A DNA stretch of 64,000 nt from Streptomyces sp. HPF1205 (lineage in GTDB: Bacteria; Actinomycetota; Actinomycetes; Streptomycetales; Streptomycetaceae). Shown piece after piece: positions 7,079-15,919 of the stretch. Below the pieces are notes generated by a model that made no database searches, had not been told where the DNA came from, and was given only the letters and a program-made list of their open reading frames with translations. A program made the position numbers and the translations under genes. The stretch spans positions 186,001-250,000 of the forward strand of contig NZ_JAINVH010000006.1 of NCBI RefSeq assembly GCF_020400825.1, read 5' to 3'. How positions within the stretch are numbered: position 1 is the first letter of the stretch; every line of letters begins with the position of its first letter.

Positions 7079-8595
7079 CTGCCGGATTCGCCCTTGCCGT
7101 CGGTGTCCTCCGGCCCGTCCGTGCCCTTCGCGTCCTGGGCGCCGGTGCCGTCCGCGTCCTGGGCGTCGGTGCCGCCCGCGTCCTGGGTGCCGCCCGACGC
7201 CTGGCCGCGCTTGCGCTCGATCTCCTCGCTCGCCGCGTCCCCCAGCATCTTGTCCAGCTCGGAGAAGTCGAAGGACTCGCGGTGCACGAAGCCGTCCGGG
7301 TCGTCCAGGTCGGCGGCGGTCGGCAGCATGTCCGGGTGCGCCCACAGGCCGTCGCGCCCCTCCATGCCGCGCGCGTCGGTGAGCGAGGCCCACAGCCGGG
7401 AGGCGTCCCGCAGCCTGCGCGGCCGCAGCTCCAGGCCGACCAGGGTGGCGAAGGTCTGCTCGGCCGGCCCGCCGCCGGCCCGGCGCCGCCGCAGCGTCTC
7501 ACGAAGCGCGCCCGCCGACGGCAGGTGCGGGGCGGCCGCAGCGTGCACCACCGCGTCGACCCAGCCCTCGACCAGGGCTAGGGCGGTCTCCAGGCGGGCC
7601 AGGGCGGCCTTCTGCTCCGGGGTGTCCTCGGGCTGGAACATGCCCTGCTGCAGCGCCTCCTGGAGCTGCTCGGGCTGCGACGGGTCGAGCTGCCCGACGG
7701 CCTCCTCCAGACGCGCGGTGTCCACCTTGATGCCCCGCGCGTAGCCCTCCACGGCCCCGTACAAGTGCGCGCGCAGCCACGGCACATGGGCGAACAGCCG
7801 CTGGTGGGCGGCCTCGCGCAGCGCCAGGTACAGCCGCACCTCCTCCGGCGGGATGCCCAGGCCCTCGCCGAAGGCGGCGATGTTCGCCGGCAGCAGCGCG
7901 GCCTTGCCGGACGGGCCGAGCGGCAGGCCGACGTCGCTCGAACCGATCACCTCGCCGGCCAGGTTGCCCAGCGCCTGCCCGATCTGGGAGCCGAACATGG
8001 CGCCGCCCATGGAGCGCATCATGCCCAGCAGCGGGCCGGTCATGGCCTGCATCTCCTCGGGCAGCACGTCACCCATGGCGCCGGCCACCCGCTCGGCGAC
8101 CGGGTCGACCAGCTCCTGCCAGGCCGGCAGGGTGGCCTCGACCCACTCCGCGCGGCTCCAGGCCACGGCCGTGCCCGACCCCGAAGGCAGCGAGGTGACG
8201 CCGTCCAGCCACAGGTCGGCGAGCCGGATGGCCTCCTCCACCCACGAGCGGTCGGCGCGGCTCACGCTCGCGTCCTTGACGCCGTCCGCGGTGCCCTGGG
8301 CGACCGTCTGGCGGGCGATGTCCTTGGCCATGTCCCAGTTCACCGGCCCGCCCTCGTACGAGAGCATCTGGCCGAGCTGCTGGAAGGCGGCGCCCAGGTC
8401 GCTGGGGTTGAGGGAGCCGAACATGGCCGCGAACGGGTTGTCCCCGCCGCCGGGCCCGAAGGGCGCGCCGCCACCGAAGCCGAACGGATTCGGCCGGCCG
8501 CCGCCTTGTCCGCCGCCCTCTTCGCGCTTCTTGCCGTCGTCCCCGTCCTCGGGCTCCTCGGGAGGGACGCCGAATCCGAATGGGATGTCACTCAC
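7075..8595 (-). CDS. Zincin-like (DUF2342 / F420-associated hydrolase-type) protein
   Basis: This 506-residue protein matches the actinobacterial family annotated as zinc-dependent metalloprotease or F420-biosynthesis-associated protein (PF10103 type). Visible features are a Gly-rich acidic N-terminus (GFGGGAPFGPGGGDNPF) and a central helical core with MTGPLLGMMRSMGGAMFGSQIG. An EAAHQRLFAHVPWL segment contributes the putative metal histidines. The acidic C-terminus contains DAxGTD-like repeats (about 475-500). The GTG at 8595 has GAGGAAT upstream. The catalytic role has not been shown for the family to my knowledge. The gene is coupled to NUDIX downstream. Confidence 0.83.
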   Translation of the reverse strand: MSDIPFGFGVPPEEPEDGDDGKKREEGGGQGGGRPNPFGFGGGAPFGPGGGDNPFAAMFGSLNPSDLGAAFQQLGQMLSYEGGPVNWDMAKDIARQTVAQGTADGVKDASVSRADRSWVEEAIRLADLWLDGVTSLPSGSGTAVAWSRAEWVEATLPAWQELVDPVAERVAGAMGDVLPEEMQAMTGPLLGMMRSMGGAMFGSQIGQALGNLAGEVIGSSDVGLPLGPSGKAALLPANIAAFGEGLGIPPEEVRLYLALREAAHQRLFAHVPWLRAHLYGAVEGYARGIKVDTARLEEAVGQLDPSQPEQLQEALQQGMFQPEDTPEQKAALARLETALALVEGWVDAVVHAAAAPHLPSAGALRETLRRRRAGGGPAEQTFATLVGLELRPRRLRDASRLWASLTDARGMEGRDGLWAHPDMLPTAADLDDPDGFVHRESFDFSELDKMLGDAASEEIERKRGQASGGTQDAGGTDAQDADGTGAQDAKGTDGPEDTDGKGESGR

Positions 8596-8838
8596 GGGAT
8601 TCCTCGGCTCTGTCTCGTAGTGGGCTGTGGTGGTGGGATGGACGCGGGGGTGGTGCGGTGGTGCCGATGGGGCCCGCGGCCGGCCGTGGGGGCCGGCCAC
8701 GGGGGACGCCGTCGTAACGGCTGTCGTAACGCTCTACGTATTGTGGTGGGCTTTTGTGTACGGGCTGTACCTCCAGCCTAGACACCTGTCCGGCAGGATG
8801 GCTGCGTACGTATCTGAGACAACCGTGGGAGACACCCG
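8596..8838. promoter_or_regulatory. Divergent intergenic region
   Basis: These 243 bases separate the zincin-like gene (minus) from the SDR gene (plus) and must hold promoters for both. The part around 8720-8790 is relatively AT-rich (TACGTATTGTGGTGG, GTGTACGGGC). I do not see a convincing -35/-10 pair or operator. Confidence 0.4.
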
Positions 8839-9942
8839 GTGAGTTCCCCAGAAGCACACGTTCGCCCAGAGCGGACCGAGGGCCGGCCGGGCACGGGGCC
8901 GGTGGTCGCGGTCACCGGCGCGGCCTCCGGCGTGGGGCACGCGCTGGCCCTGCGGCTGGCCGCGTCCGACCAGGTCAGGAAGGTCGTGGCGATCGACGAG
9001 CGGCGCGCGGAGGTGCCCGGGGCGGCCTGGCGGGTGCTGGACGTACGCGATCCCGCCATCGCCGACAAGCTGCGCGGCACGGACGTCGTGGTGCACCTCG
9101 CGCTCGACCTCGACCTGGACTCCGACGCCAAAGCGCGTTCGGCCTTCAACGTGCGCGGCACCCAGACCGTCCTCACCGCGGCGGCCGCCGCGGGGGTGCG
9201 CAGGGTGGTGCTGTGCACCTCGGCGATGGTCTACGGCGCCCAGGCCGACAACGACGTGCCGCTCGCCGAGGACGCGCCGCTGCGCGCCACCTCGGAGGCG
9301 AGCTTCGTCGACGACCTGCTGGAGATCGAGCGGCTCGGCCGCCGCGCCCCGCGCGCCCACCCCGGCCTCAACGTGACGATCCTGCGCCCGGCCGTGCTGG
9401 TCGGCGGCACGGACACCGCGTTCACCCGGTACTTCGAGTCGCCGCGGCTCCTGGTGGTGGCCGGCAGCCGGCCCTGCTGGCAGTTCTGCCACGTCGAGGA
9501 CCTGGTCGCGGCGCTGGAGTTCGCCGCGCTGGAGAAGGTGGACGGCGAGATGGCGGTGGGGTGCGACGGCTGGCTGGAGCAGGAGGAGGTCGAGGAGCTG
9601 AGCGGGATCCGGCGCATGGAGCTGCCGCCGGCGATCGCGTTCGGCGCCGCTTCCCGGCTGCACCGGCTGGGCCTGACGCCGTCGCCCGCGGGCGACCTCG
9701 CGTACACCATGCACCCGTGGGTGGTCAGCGGGAACCGGCTGCACGAGGCGGGGTGGCGGCCGACGTGGACCAACGAGGAAGTGCTCGCCGAACTCCTGGA
9801 GGAGGTCGCGGGCCGCAACTCCGTGGCCGGCCGCAGGCTCGGCCGCAAGGACGCGACCGCCTTGGGCGCGGCCGGGGCGACGGTCGCCCTTGTCGGCGCG
9901 GCGGCCGCGGTGCGGCGGGCCCGCAGGCGCAGGGGCATCTGA
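8839..9942 (+). CDS. NAD-dependent epimerase/SDR-family protein, atypical active site, C-terminal membrane anchor
   Basis: This 367-residue protein has a Rossmann dinucleotide-binding motif TGAASGVG (residues 26-33). The CTSAMVYG segment places Tyr132 where extended SDRs have their catalytic tyrosine, but the YxxxK lysine is replaced (YGAQA). It is therefore an atypical SDR that may bind NAD(P) without standard catalysis. A hydrophobic Ala/Val stretch near residues 343-362 followed by an Arg-rich end suggests C-terminal membrane anchoring. The GTG at 8839 follows GGGAGACACC. It is probably a single-gene unit upstream of moaE. Confidence 0.83.
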   Translation: MSSPEAHVRPERTEGRPGTGPVVAVTGAASGVGHALALRLAASDQVRKVVAIDERRAEVPGAAWRVLDVRDPAIADKLRGTDVVVHLALDLDLDSDAKARSAFNVRGTQTVLTAAAAAGVRRVVLCTSAMVYGAQADNDVPLAEDAPLRATSEASFVDDLLEIERLGRRAPRAHPGLNVTILRPAVLVGGTDTAFTRYFESPRLLVVAGSRPCWQFCHVEDLVAALEFAALEKVDGEMAVGCDGWLEQEEVEELSGIRRMELPPAIAFGAASRLHRLGLTPSPAGDLAYTMHPWVVSGNRLHEAGWRPTWTNEEVLAELLEEVAGRNSVAGRRLGRKDATALGAAGATVALVGAAAAVRRARRRRGI

Positions 9943-10044
9943 CGCCGGACGCACGGCGGCGCGGCCCCCGGACGTGTGGACCTCGCGGGCGCGGGGTACG
10001 GGGCGCGGGGACCGGGCTGTCCGTATCGCGGGGGATGAGGCAGC

Positions 10045-10491
10045 ATGACCGGCATGACGTCCTCGCGTGATCCCCTCAGGCTGCTCGCCGTCCGTGATAC
10101 CCCGCTGTCCGTGGACGAGGTGTTCGCCGCGGTCGGAGACGATGCCGCGGGCGGTACCACGCTGTTCGTCGGTACGGTGCGGGACCACGACGGCCGGCCC
10201 GGCACGGCGGTGACCGGGCTGACCTATTCCGCCCACCCTTCCGCCGAGGCCGAGTTGCGCCGCGTCGCGGAGAAGGTCGCCGCGGACTTCCCGGTACGGG
10301 CGCTCGCGGCGGTGCACCGCGTGGGGGAGCTGGCGGTCGGGGACATCGCCGTCATCGTGGCGGTGTCCTGCGCGCACCGCGGCGAGGCCTTCGCGGCGAG
10401 CCGCCGCCTGATCGACGATCTGAAGTCGCAGGTGCCCATCTGGAAGCACCAGGTGTTCGACGACGGTTCGCAGGAGTGGGTCGGCGTCTGA
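10045..10491 (+). CDS. moaE: Molybdopterin synthase catalytic subunit MoaE
   Basis: With MoaD, MoaE converts precursor Z (cPMP) into molybdopterin by sulfur transfer in the cytoplasm. The 148-residue sequence has TTLFVGTVRDHDGRP near 38-52, HRVGELAVGDIAVIVAVSCAHR near 91-112 and the KSQVPIWKHQ segment. The two lysines (127 and 134) match the MoaE catalytic pair. The start may be ATG 10045 or the second ATG at 10054; neither has a strong ribosome binding site. No other moa gene is adjacent. Confidence 0.92.
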   Translation: MTGMTSSRDPLRLLAVRDTPLSVDEVFAAVGDDAAGGTTLFVGTVRDHDGRPGTAVTGLTYSAHPSAEAELRRVAEKVAADFPVRALAAVHRVGELAVGDIAVIVAVSCAHRGEAFAASRRLIDDLKSQVPIWKHQVFDDGSQEWVGV

Positions 10492-10636
10492 CCGCTGAGG
10501 CGACCCCCTTCGCGCTCACCCTCCGTTAGGGGGAAGCCCGGTTGCGTCATCCCGGGGAGCGGAGGAGCGTGGAACCGGTGGGTGGTTAATCTGCCCATTC
10601 GTCCACTTCTGCGTGTTACGGGGTCGGGAGTTCGCC

Positions 10637-10861
10637 GTGGGAGCACTCGCTTGGCTGGTCATTCCGCTGCTGGGGATCTGCGCGGCGGCTGTGTGGGCCC
10701 GCTGGGCGGCGCACGGCAAGGCGTCCGGTGACGGGGCCTCGCTGGCCGGCTACGAGCGGTTCCGGCAGGCGATGCAGCGACCGCCGTCCGGGAGGCGAAC
10801 ACCGCCCGCGGACGAGGACGAGGACTCACCCGAGGGGCCGGTCGCCGGCTCGGTCCCGTAG
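10637..10861 (+). CDS. Small single-pass membrane protein
   Basis: This predicted 74-residue protein has one hydrophobic segment right after the start (ALAWLVIPLLGICAAAVW, about 3-20). A basic/acidic soluble tail ends in EDEDSPEGP. The GTG at 10637 is preferred to an in-frame upstream ATG-like start at 10613, because the hydrophobic segment then begins at the N-terminus. It ends nine bases before the Lon-like protease gene, which suggests a shared membrane role. The family was not recognised. Confidence 0.6.
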   Translation: MGALAWLVIPLLGICAAAVWARWAAHGKASGDGASLAGYERFRQAMQRPPSGRRTPPADEDEDSPEGPVAGSVP

Positions 10862-10870
10862 ATTCGTCCT

Positions 10871-11944
10871 ATGCCACGCCGCACCGCGACGCTGCTCGCC
10901 TCGTCCCTGACCCTCATAGCGCTGCTGTGCGTGGCGCTGCTGGCGCCCACCCCGTACTCGGAGATGTCGCCCGGGCCGACGGTGAACACGCTGGGGGACT
11001 ACGCCGGTGACACGGTCATCCAGATTTCGGGCCACAGGACGTACCCGGCGACCGGGCACCTGAACATGACCACCGTCCGCGTCACGGGCGCCGACTACCA
11101 CATGAACCTGGTCGAGGCGTTCGTGGGCTGGCTGCGTCACGACGACAAGGTGGTCGAGCACGACACCCTCTACCCGAAGGGGCAGACGGCCCAGCAGGCG
11201 GACCAGCAGAACGCCGAGGAGTTCAGCCAGTCCCAGGACAGCGCCAAGGTCGCCGCCCTCAAGGAGCTGCACATCGCGGTGCCGTCGCGGGTGATCGTGG
11301 CAGCCGTTGTCAAAGGCGGCGCCTCGCAGGGGCGGCTGCACGCCGGCGACGTGATCAAGGCGGTGGACGGGCACCCGGTGCAGCAAGCAGAGGACGTCGC
11401 GCCGCTGGTCACCAAGCACAAGCCCGGCCAGCCGGTCACCTTCACCGTGATCCGGGCGGCGGACGCCAAGAAGAAGTCGCCGCTCCCTCAGTCGGTGACG
11501 ATCACCACACGCACCTCGCACGACCAGGGGCCCACCCGGGCGGTCGTCGGCATCCAGGCGGGCGTCGAGCACATCTTCCCGTTCAGCATCGACATCAAGC
11601 TCGCCGACGTGGGCGGACCCAGCGCCGGCATGATGTTCGCGCTGGGCATCGTCGACAAGCTCACCCCCGGCAGCCTCACCGGCGGCCAGTTCGTCGCGGG
11701 CACCGGAACCATAGACGACAAGGGCGACGTCGGCCCGATCGGCGGCATCAGCCTGAAGACGATCGGCGCCCGCGACAAGGGTGCGAAGTACTTCCTGACC
11801 CCGGCCGACAACTGCGGGGAGGCCGCGAAGGACATCCCCAAGGGCCTCACCCTGGTCAAGGTCAAGACGCTGGACGACGCCATGGCCGCGCTCACCGACA
11901 TCCGCACCGGCAAGACCTCCGCGCTGCCCAGCTGCAAGAGCTGA
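10871..11944 (+). CDS. YlbL-type PDZ / Lon-like membrane serine protease
   Basis: This 357-residue protein has an N-terminal membrane anchor (about 5-25) followed by an extracytoplasmic part. It has a PDZ domain (about 125-200) and a Lon-type S16 peptidase domain. The Ser-Lys dyad is visible: GGPSAGM with Ser251 and LKTIGARDKGAKYF with Lys296. B. subtilis YlbL is the comparable protein. A TAGATT -10 box (10859-10864) ends six bases before the ATG, so a leaderless transcript is possible. It could also be read through from the small membrane gene upstream. Confidence 0.9.
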   Translation: MPRRTATLLASSLTLIALLCVALLAPTPYSEMSPGPTVNTLGDYAGDTVIQISGHRTYPATGHLNMTTVRVTGADYHMNLVEAFVGWLRHDDKVVEHDTLYPKGQTAQQADQQNAEEFSQSQDSAKVAALKELHIAVPSRVIVAAVVKGGASQGRLHAGDVIKAVDGHPVQQAEDVAPLVTKHKPGQPVTFTVIRAADAKKKSPLPQSVTITTRTSHDQGPTRAVVGIQAGVEHIFPFSIDIKLADVGGPSAGMMFALGIVDKLTPGSLTGGQFVAGTGTIDDKGDVGPIGGISLKTIGARDKGAKYFLTPADNCGEAAKDIPKGLTLVKVKTLDDAMAALTDIRTGKTSALPSCKS

Positions 11945-12000
11945 GCCCGGGACTGCGTCCAGGCGGCGGCCCGCGGCCCGTGAGGCCGCCGCCGGGGCGC

Positions 12001-12552
12001 CTACGCGAACGTCGCGGACAGCGCCTCCGCCAGCCCCGGCACCAGGTCGGACCCGGTGAGCACCTCGGACGGCGTGTCCTTCGCCCGCAGCCTCAGCGCC
12101 GACTCCCGCTCGCCGCCGCGCAGCACGGCGACCGTCATCCGCACCTCCTGGCGCTCGGGGTGGGCCGCCACCCAGGCGCTCAGCGCGGCCTCGTCCAGGT
12201 CCTCGGGCATGGCCGACTCGGCGGACGGCGGCAGCATCAGCCGCTCCACGGTGAGCGCGCAGCCGGCGATCACATCCGGCCAGGCGATCGTCGCCAGGAA
12301 CTCGTCCAGCGGCTGTCCGGACGGCAGCTCCTCCTGCTCGATCGGGGTCAGACCGCCCGGGGCGTCGTCGCCGAGGCCGAGCCGGTCGGCCAGGCCCGGC
12401 TCGCTCGCCCGCAGCCGGGCGGTGTCGACAAGGGCGAAAAGGCGGGCGGGCTGGTCCCAGCCCAGAGCCGACGCATAGGCGTCGATCTCCAGGACGGCAC
12501 GGGTCAGCGGGGTGGCGGCGAGCGGGGCACCTTCGGCGGTGGTCTCAGGCAT
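12001..12552 (-). CDS. PPA1309-family protein
   Basis: This 183-residue acidic cytoplasmic protein belongs to the actinobacterial PPA1309 family, which has no known function. It contains an EIDAYASALGWDQPARLFALVDT segment near 23-45 and an AWVAAHPERQEVRMTVAVLRGGE segment in the C-terminal half. It has no membrane segment or signal. A CAGGAT -10 element lies at 12560-12565 exactly seven bases before the ATG, so the mRNA is predicted to be leaderless. It is divergent from the UPF0182 gene, an arrangement I recall as common in streptomycetes. Confidence 0.85.
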   Translation of the reverse strand: MPETTAEGAPLAATPLTRAVLEIDAYASALGWDQPARLFALVDTARLRASEPGLADRLGLGDDAPGGLTPIEQEELPSGQPLDEFLATIAWPDVIAGCALTVERLMLPPSAESAMPEDLDEAALSAWVAAHPERQEVRMTVAVLRGGERESALRLRAKDTPSEVLTGSDLVPGLAEALSATFA

Positions 12553-12693
12553 GGTCACTATCCTGCCTCTTCCCCGGCCGGAATCGGGAACCGGCCAAAG
12601 CGTGAGTAAGTTGCACCTGTGGGGTCCGAGCCGGGGCACCCGTGAAACCCTGCGAAACCATGACATTTCGAGGTGCGCACGTTGGTATTCCAG

Positions 12694-15609
12694 ATGCCGG
12701 ACCGTGACGGAGGGCCGTCGGGGCCGCGGATCACGATGGGCCGTCCGTCCCGGCGGGCGCGGACCCTCCTCATCACGGTCGGCATCCTGATGGTGCTGAT
12801 GATCACCTTCGTGATGTTCGCGGGCTTCTGGACCGACTGGCTCTGGTACCGCTCGGTGCGCTACTCCTCGGTGTTCACCACCATGCTGTGGACGAAGATC
12901 GGCCTGTTCTGCGTCTTCGGCCTGCTCATGGCCTCGATCGTCGGTGTGAACATCTTCCTCGCCTACCGGCTCCGGCCGCCGCTGAGCGCCATGTCCCTTG
13001 AGCAGCAGAGCCTGGACCGCTACCGGATGGGGCTCGCGCCGTACCGGGGGTGGGTGCTCGCGGGAGTCTGCGCCGTGGTCGGGCTCATCGCCGGCGGCTC
13101 GGCGGCCACCCAGTGGCGGCTGTGGCTCATGACGAGCAACGCCACGCCGTTCCACGTCAAGGACCCGCAGTTCCACAAGGACGTCTCGTTCTACGTCTTC
13201 GACCTGCCCTGGTACCGCTTCCTGCTGAGCTTCGGCTTCGCGGCCGTGATCCTCTCCCTGGTCGCCGCCGCCCTGGTGCACTACCTGTACGGGGGGCTGC
13301 GCCTGACCTCGCCCGGCGGCGGCAGGGCCACCGCGGCGGCCACCGGCCACCTGTCGGTGCTGCTGGGGGTGTTCGTCTCGCTCAAGGCCGTCGCCTACTG
13401 GCTGGACCGCTACGGCCTCGCGATCAAGCACAGCGGCTTCAAGGCCACCGACAACTGGACCGGCCTGCGCTACGTGGACGCCAACGCCTACCTGCCGGCC
13501 AAGACCATCCTGTTCTGCATCGCGGTGATCTGCGCGCTGCTGTTCTTCGCCACCTTGTGGCGGCGCACCTGGTCGCTGCCCATGATCGGCTTCGGGCTGA
13601 TGGTGCTGTCCGCCATCCTGGTCGGCGGCCTCTACCCGGCGCTGGTGCAGAAGTTCCAGGTGCAGCCCAACGAGGCGGCCAAGGAAGCGCCCTACATCCA
13701 GAAGAACATCTCCGCGACCCGTGCCGCGTACCGGATCGCCGACAGCCAGGTGTCGGACTACGCGGGGACGAGTTCGGCGACCGACGCCCGGTTGCGGGCC
13801 GACGTGGACACCTCGGCGTCGATCCGCGTGCTGGATCCCAACGTGGTCTCGCCCACCTTCCAGCAGATGCAGCAGTCGCGCAGCTACTACTCGTTCCCCT
13901 CCACGCTGGACGTCGACCGCTACACCGAGAACGGCAGGACGCAGGACACCGTCGTGGGCCTGCGCGAGCTGGACATCAACGGCATCTCCGAGAAGAACTG
14001 GATAAACGAGCACTTCAAGTACACTCACGGCTTCGGCATCGTCGCGGCCAAGGGCACCGAGGTGACCGGCGGCGGCGCGAACGGCGGCGAGAACGGCAGC
14101 GACCCCACCGGCCAGCCCGTCTACACCGAGCAGGACCTTCCGACGACCGGCGGCATGGGCCCGTACCAGCAGCGCGTCTACTTCGGCGAGCAGACCACCC
14201 AGTACTCGATCGTGGGCGGCCCGACCAAGGAGCTCGACTACGCCTCCGACAAGTCCGGCGAGCAGTCGTTCTCGTACGACGGCAAGGGCGGCGTCAGCCT
14301 CGACAACCCGGTGACGCGCGCGGCCTATGCGGTGGCCTTCGGGGAGCCCAAGATCCTCTACTCCGGCGCCATAGGACACGGATCGAGGATCCTCTACCAC
14401 CGCACGCCCAAGGAGCGGGTGGAGGCGGTCGCCCCCTGGCTGACCATCGACGGCGATCCGTACCCCGCGGTGGTCAAGGGGCACATCGTGTGGATCGTGG
14501 ACGCCTACACCACCACCGACAGCTATCCGTACGCCTCCAGGACCACGCTCGGCGACACCACGGCGGACTCGCTGACCAGCGACCAGCGTTCGGTCGTCGC
14601 CCGGCAGAACCAGGTCAACTACATCCGCAACTCGGTCAAGGCGACCGTCGACGCCTATACGGGGGCGGTCACCCTCTACCAGTGGGACACCGAGGACCCG
14701 GTCCTCAAGACGTGGATGAAGGCGTTCCCGCACACGGTCGAGCCGAAGAGCGCCATCCCGCCGGACCTGCTGGCGCACCTGCGCTACCCGCAGGATCTGT
14801 TCAAGGTGCAGCGGCAACTGCTGGCGAAGTACCACGTCACCAACGCCGCCCAGTTCTACAGCGGCAGCGAGGTGTGGCAGGTGCCCGACGACCCCGCCTC
14901 GAAGTCGGGCAAGGCGGTGCCGCCGTACTACCTGAGCCTGAAGATGCCCGGGCGCGACAGCCAGGCGTTCTCGCTCACCTCGACCTTCACCCCCAAGAAC
15001 CGCCCCAACCTCGCCGCCTTCGTCGCGGTCGACTCCGACGCGACCAGCCCGGACTACGGCAAGCTGCGGATCCTGAAACTGCCCAGCGACGCCCCCGTCG
15101 ACGGCCCGCAGCTCGTGCAGAGCAAGTTCAACTCCGACTACGCCCAGTCGATCACCCTGCTGCGCGGCAAGGACTCCACGATCGAGTACGGCAACCTGCT
15201 GACGCTTCCCCTGGACAACGGCCTGCTGTACGTCGAACCGGTCTACGTGCGCGGCGCGAACACCGACTACCCGCTGATGAAGAAGGTGTTCGTCAACTTC
15301 AACGGGCAGACCGCGCTGGAGGACACCCTCGCCAAGGCGCTGGACTCCGTCTTCGGCGCGAACACCGGCGCCCAGCCGCCGGCCGGCTCCACGGGTACGT
15401 CGGGCCCGCCGCCGACGGCGAGCGGGCCCGGCACGGGCGACTCGTCGCTCGCGGACGCCCTCGACCGCGCCCAGCAGGCGTACGAGGACGGGCAGAAGGC
15501 GCTCAAGCAGGGCGACTTCCAGAAGTACGGCGAGGCGCAGAAGCGGCTGGAGGCGGCGCTGAAGGACGCTCAGGCGCTGGAGAAGGGCGCCGCCGCCAAG
15601 AAGGGCTGA
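12694..15609 (+). CDS. UPF0182-family large membrane protein
   Basis: This 971-residue protein belongs to the actinobacterial UPF0182 family. About seven hydrophobic segments lie in the first 330 residues. They are followed by a large, probably extracytoplasmic domain with [20 protein letters not shown] and [12 protein letters not shown] motifs. The C-terminus is low-complexity and Gln/Lys/Ala-rich, with coiled-coil character after a Pro/Gly/Thr-rich linker (about 895-920). The ATG at 12694 is chosen because family proteins usually begin MPDR; a GTG at 12673 would add seven residues. Function is unknown. Confidence 0.9.
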   Translation: MPDRDGGPSGPRITMGRPSRRARTLLITVGILMVLMITFVMFAGFWTDWLWYRSVRYSSVFTTMLWTKIGLFCVFGLLMASIVGVNIFLAYRLRPPLSAMSLEQQSLDRYRMGLAPYRGWVLAGVCAVVGLIAGGSAATQWRLWLMTSNATPFHVKDPQFHKDVSFYVFDLPWYRFLLSFGFAAVILSLVAAALVHYLYGGLRLTSPGGGRATAAATGHLSVLLGVFVSLKAVAYWLDRYGLAIKHSGFKATDNWTGLRYVDANAYLPAKTILFCIAVICALLFFATLWRRTWSLPMIGFGLMVLSAILVGGLYPALVQKFQVQPNEAAKEAPYIQKNISATRAAYRIADSQVSDYAGTSSATDARLRADVDTSASIRVLDPNVVSPTFQQMQQSRSYYSFPSTLDVDRYTENGRTQDTVVGLRELDINGISEKNWINEHFKYTHGFGIVAAKGTEVTGGGANGGENGSDPTGQPVYTEQDLPTTGGMGPYQQRVYFGEQTTQYSIVGGPTKELDYASDKSGEQSFSYDGKGGVSLDNPVTRAAYAVAFGEPKILYSGAIGHGSRILYHRTPKERVEAVAPWLTIDGDPYPAVVKGHIVWIVDAYTTTDSYPYASRTTLGDTTADSLTSDQRSVVARQNQVNYIRNSVKATVDAYTGAVTLYQWDTEDPVLKTWMKAFPHTVEPKSAIPPDLLAHLRYPQDLFKVQRQLLAKYHVTNAAQFYSGSEVWQVPDDPASKSGKAVPPYYLSLKMPGRDSQAFSLTSTFTPKNRPNLAAFVAVDSDATSPDYGKLRILKLPSDAPVDGPQLVQSKFNSDYAQSITLLRGKDSTIEYGNLLTLPLDNGLLYVEPVYVRGANTDYPLMKKVFVNFNGQTALEDTLAKALDSVFGANTGAQPPAGSTGTSGPPPTASGPGTGDSSLADALDRAQQAYEDGQKALKQGDFQKYGEAQKRLEAALKDAQALEKGAAAKKG

Positions 15610-15669
15610 GCCCGCCCCGGGGCGACCGCGGAGGCGGCCCCACGTCGTGGTACGGTTGAGACACAACGA

Positions 15670-15743
15670 CGCGGGGTGGAGCAGCTCGGTAGCTCGCTGG
15701 GCTCATAACCCAGAGGTCGCAGGTTCAAATCCTGTCCCCGCTA
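15670..15743 (+). tRNA. Initiator tRNA-fMet (CAT), copy 1
   Basis: This is a 74-nt tRNA without encoded CCA. The anticodon loop is CTCATAA and the anticodon stem is TGGG/CCCA, which gives the three consecutive G:C pairs typical of initiator tRNA. The first acceptor pair is a C-T mismatch, also an initiator trait. The T-arm has GGTTCAAATCC. TACGGT at 15651 may be the -10 box, and a hairpin plus TTTT follows. The sequence is identical to the second copy 2.8 kb downstream. Confidence 0.97.
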
Positions 15744-15753
15744 CGGTACGGAG

Positions 15754-15784
15754 AGGCCCGAAGTCAATCGACTTCGGGCCTTTT
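15754..15784 (+). terminator. Rho-independent terminator after tRNA-fMet copy 1
   Basis: GGCCCGAAGTC and GACTTCGGGCC form an 11-bp perfect stem with an AATC loop, followed by TTTT. Confidence 0.92.
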
Positions 15785-15919
15785 CACTTGAACCGGGGAC
15801 ATGGTCGTGTGCGTGTTTGACAGTGGGCGATGTCGGGAAGTCGGGAAGTCGACATAACGCTGAAGTGACCAAGCCGGTTGCGGTATACCAGGTGTACGCC
15901 GGGAGCGGTTGGTGCGAGC

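Noticed and set aside
12001..15666. 1221-residue minus-strand ORF under UPF0182
   Set aside because: Only its C-terminal 183 codons (PPA1309) are real. The rest is antisense to UPF0182 and rich in Val/Gly/Asp shadow codons.
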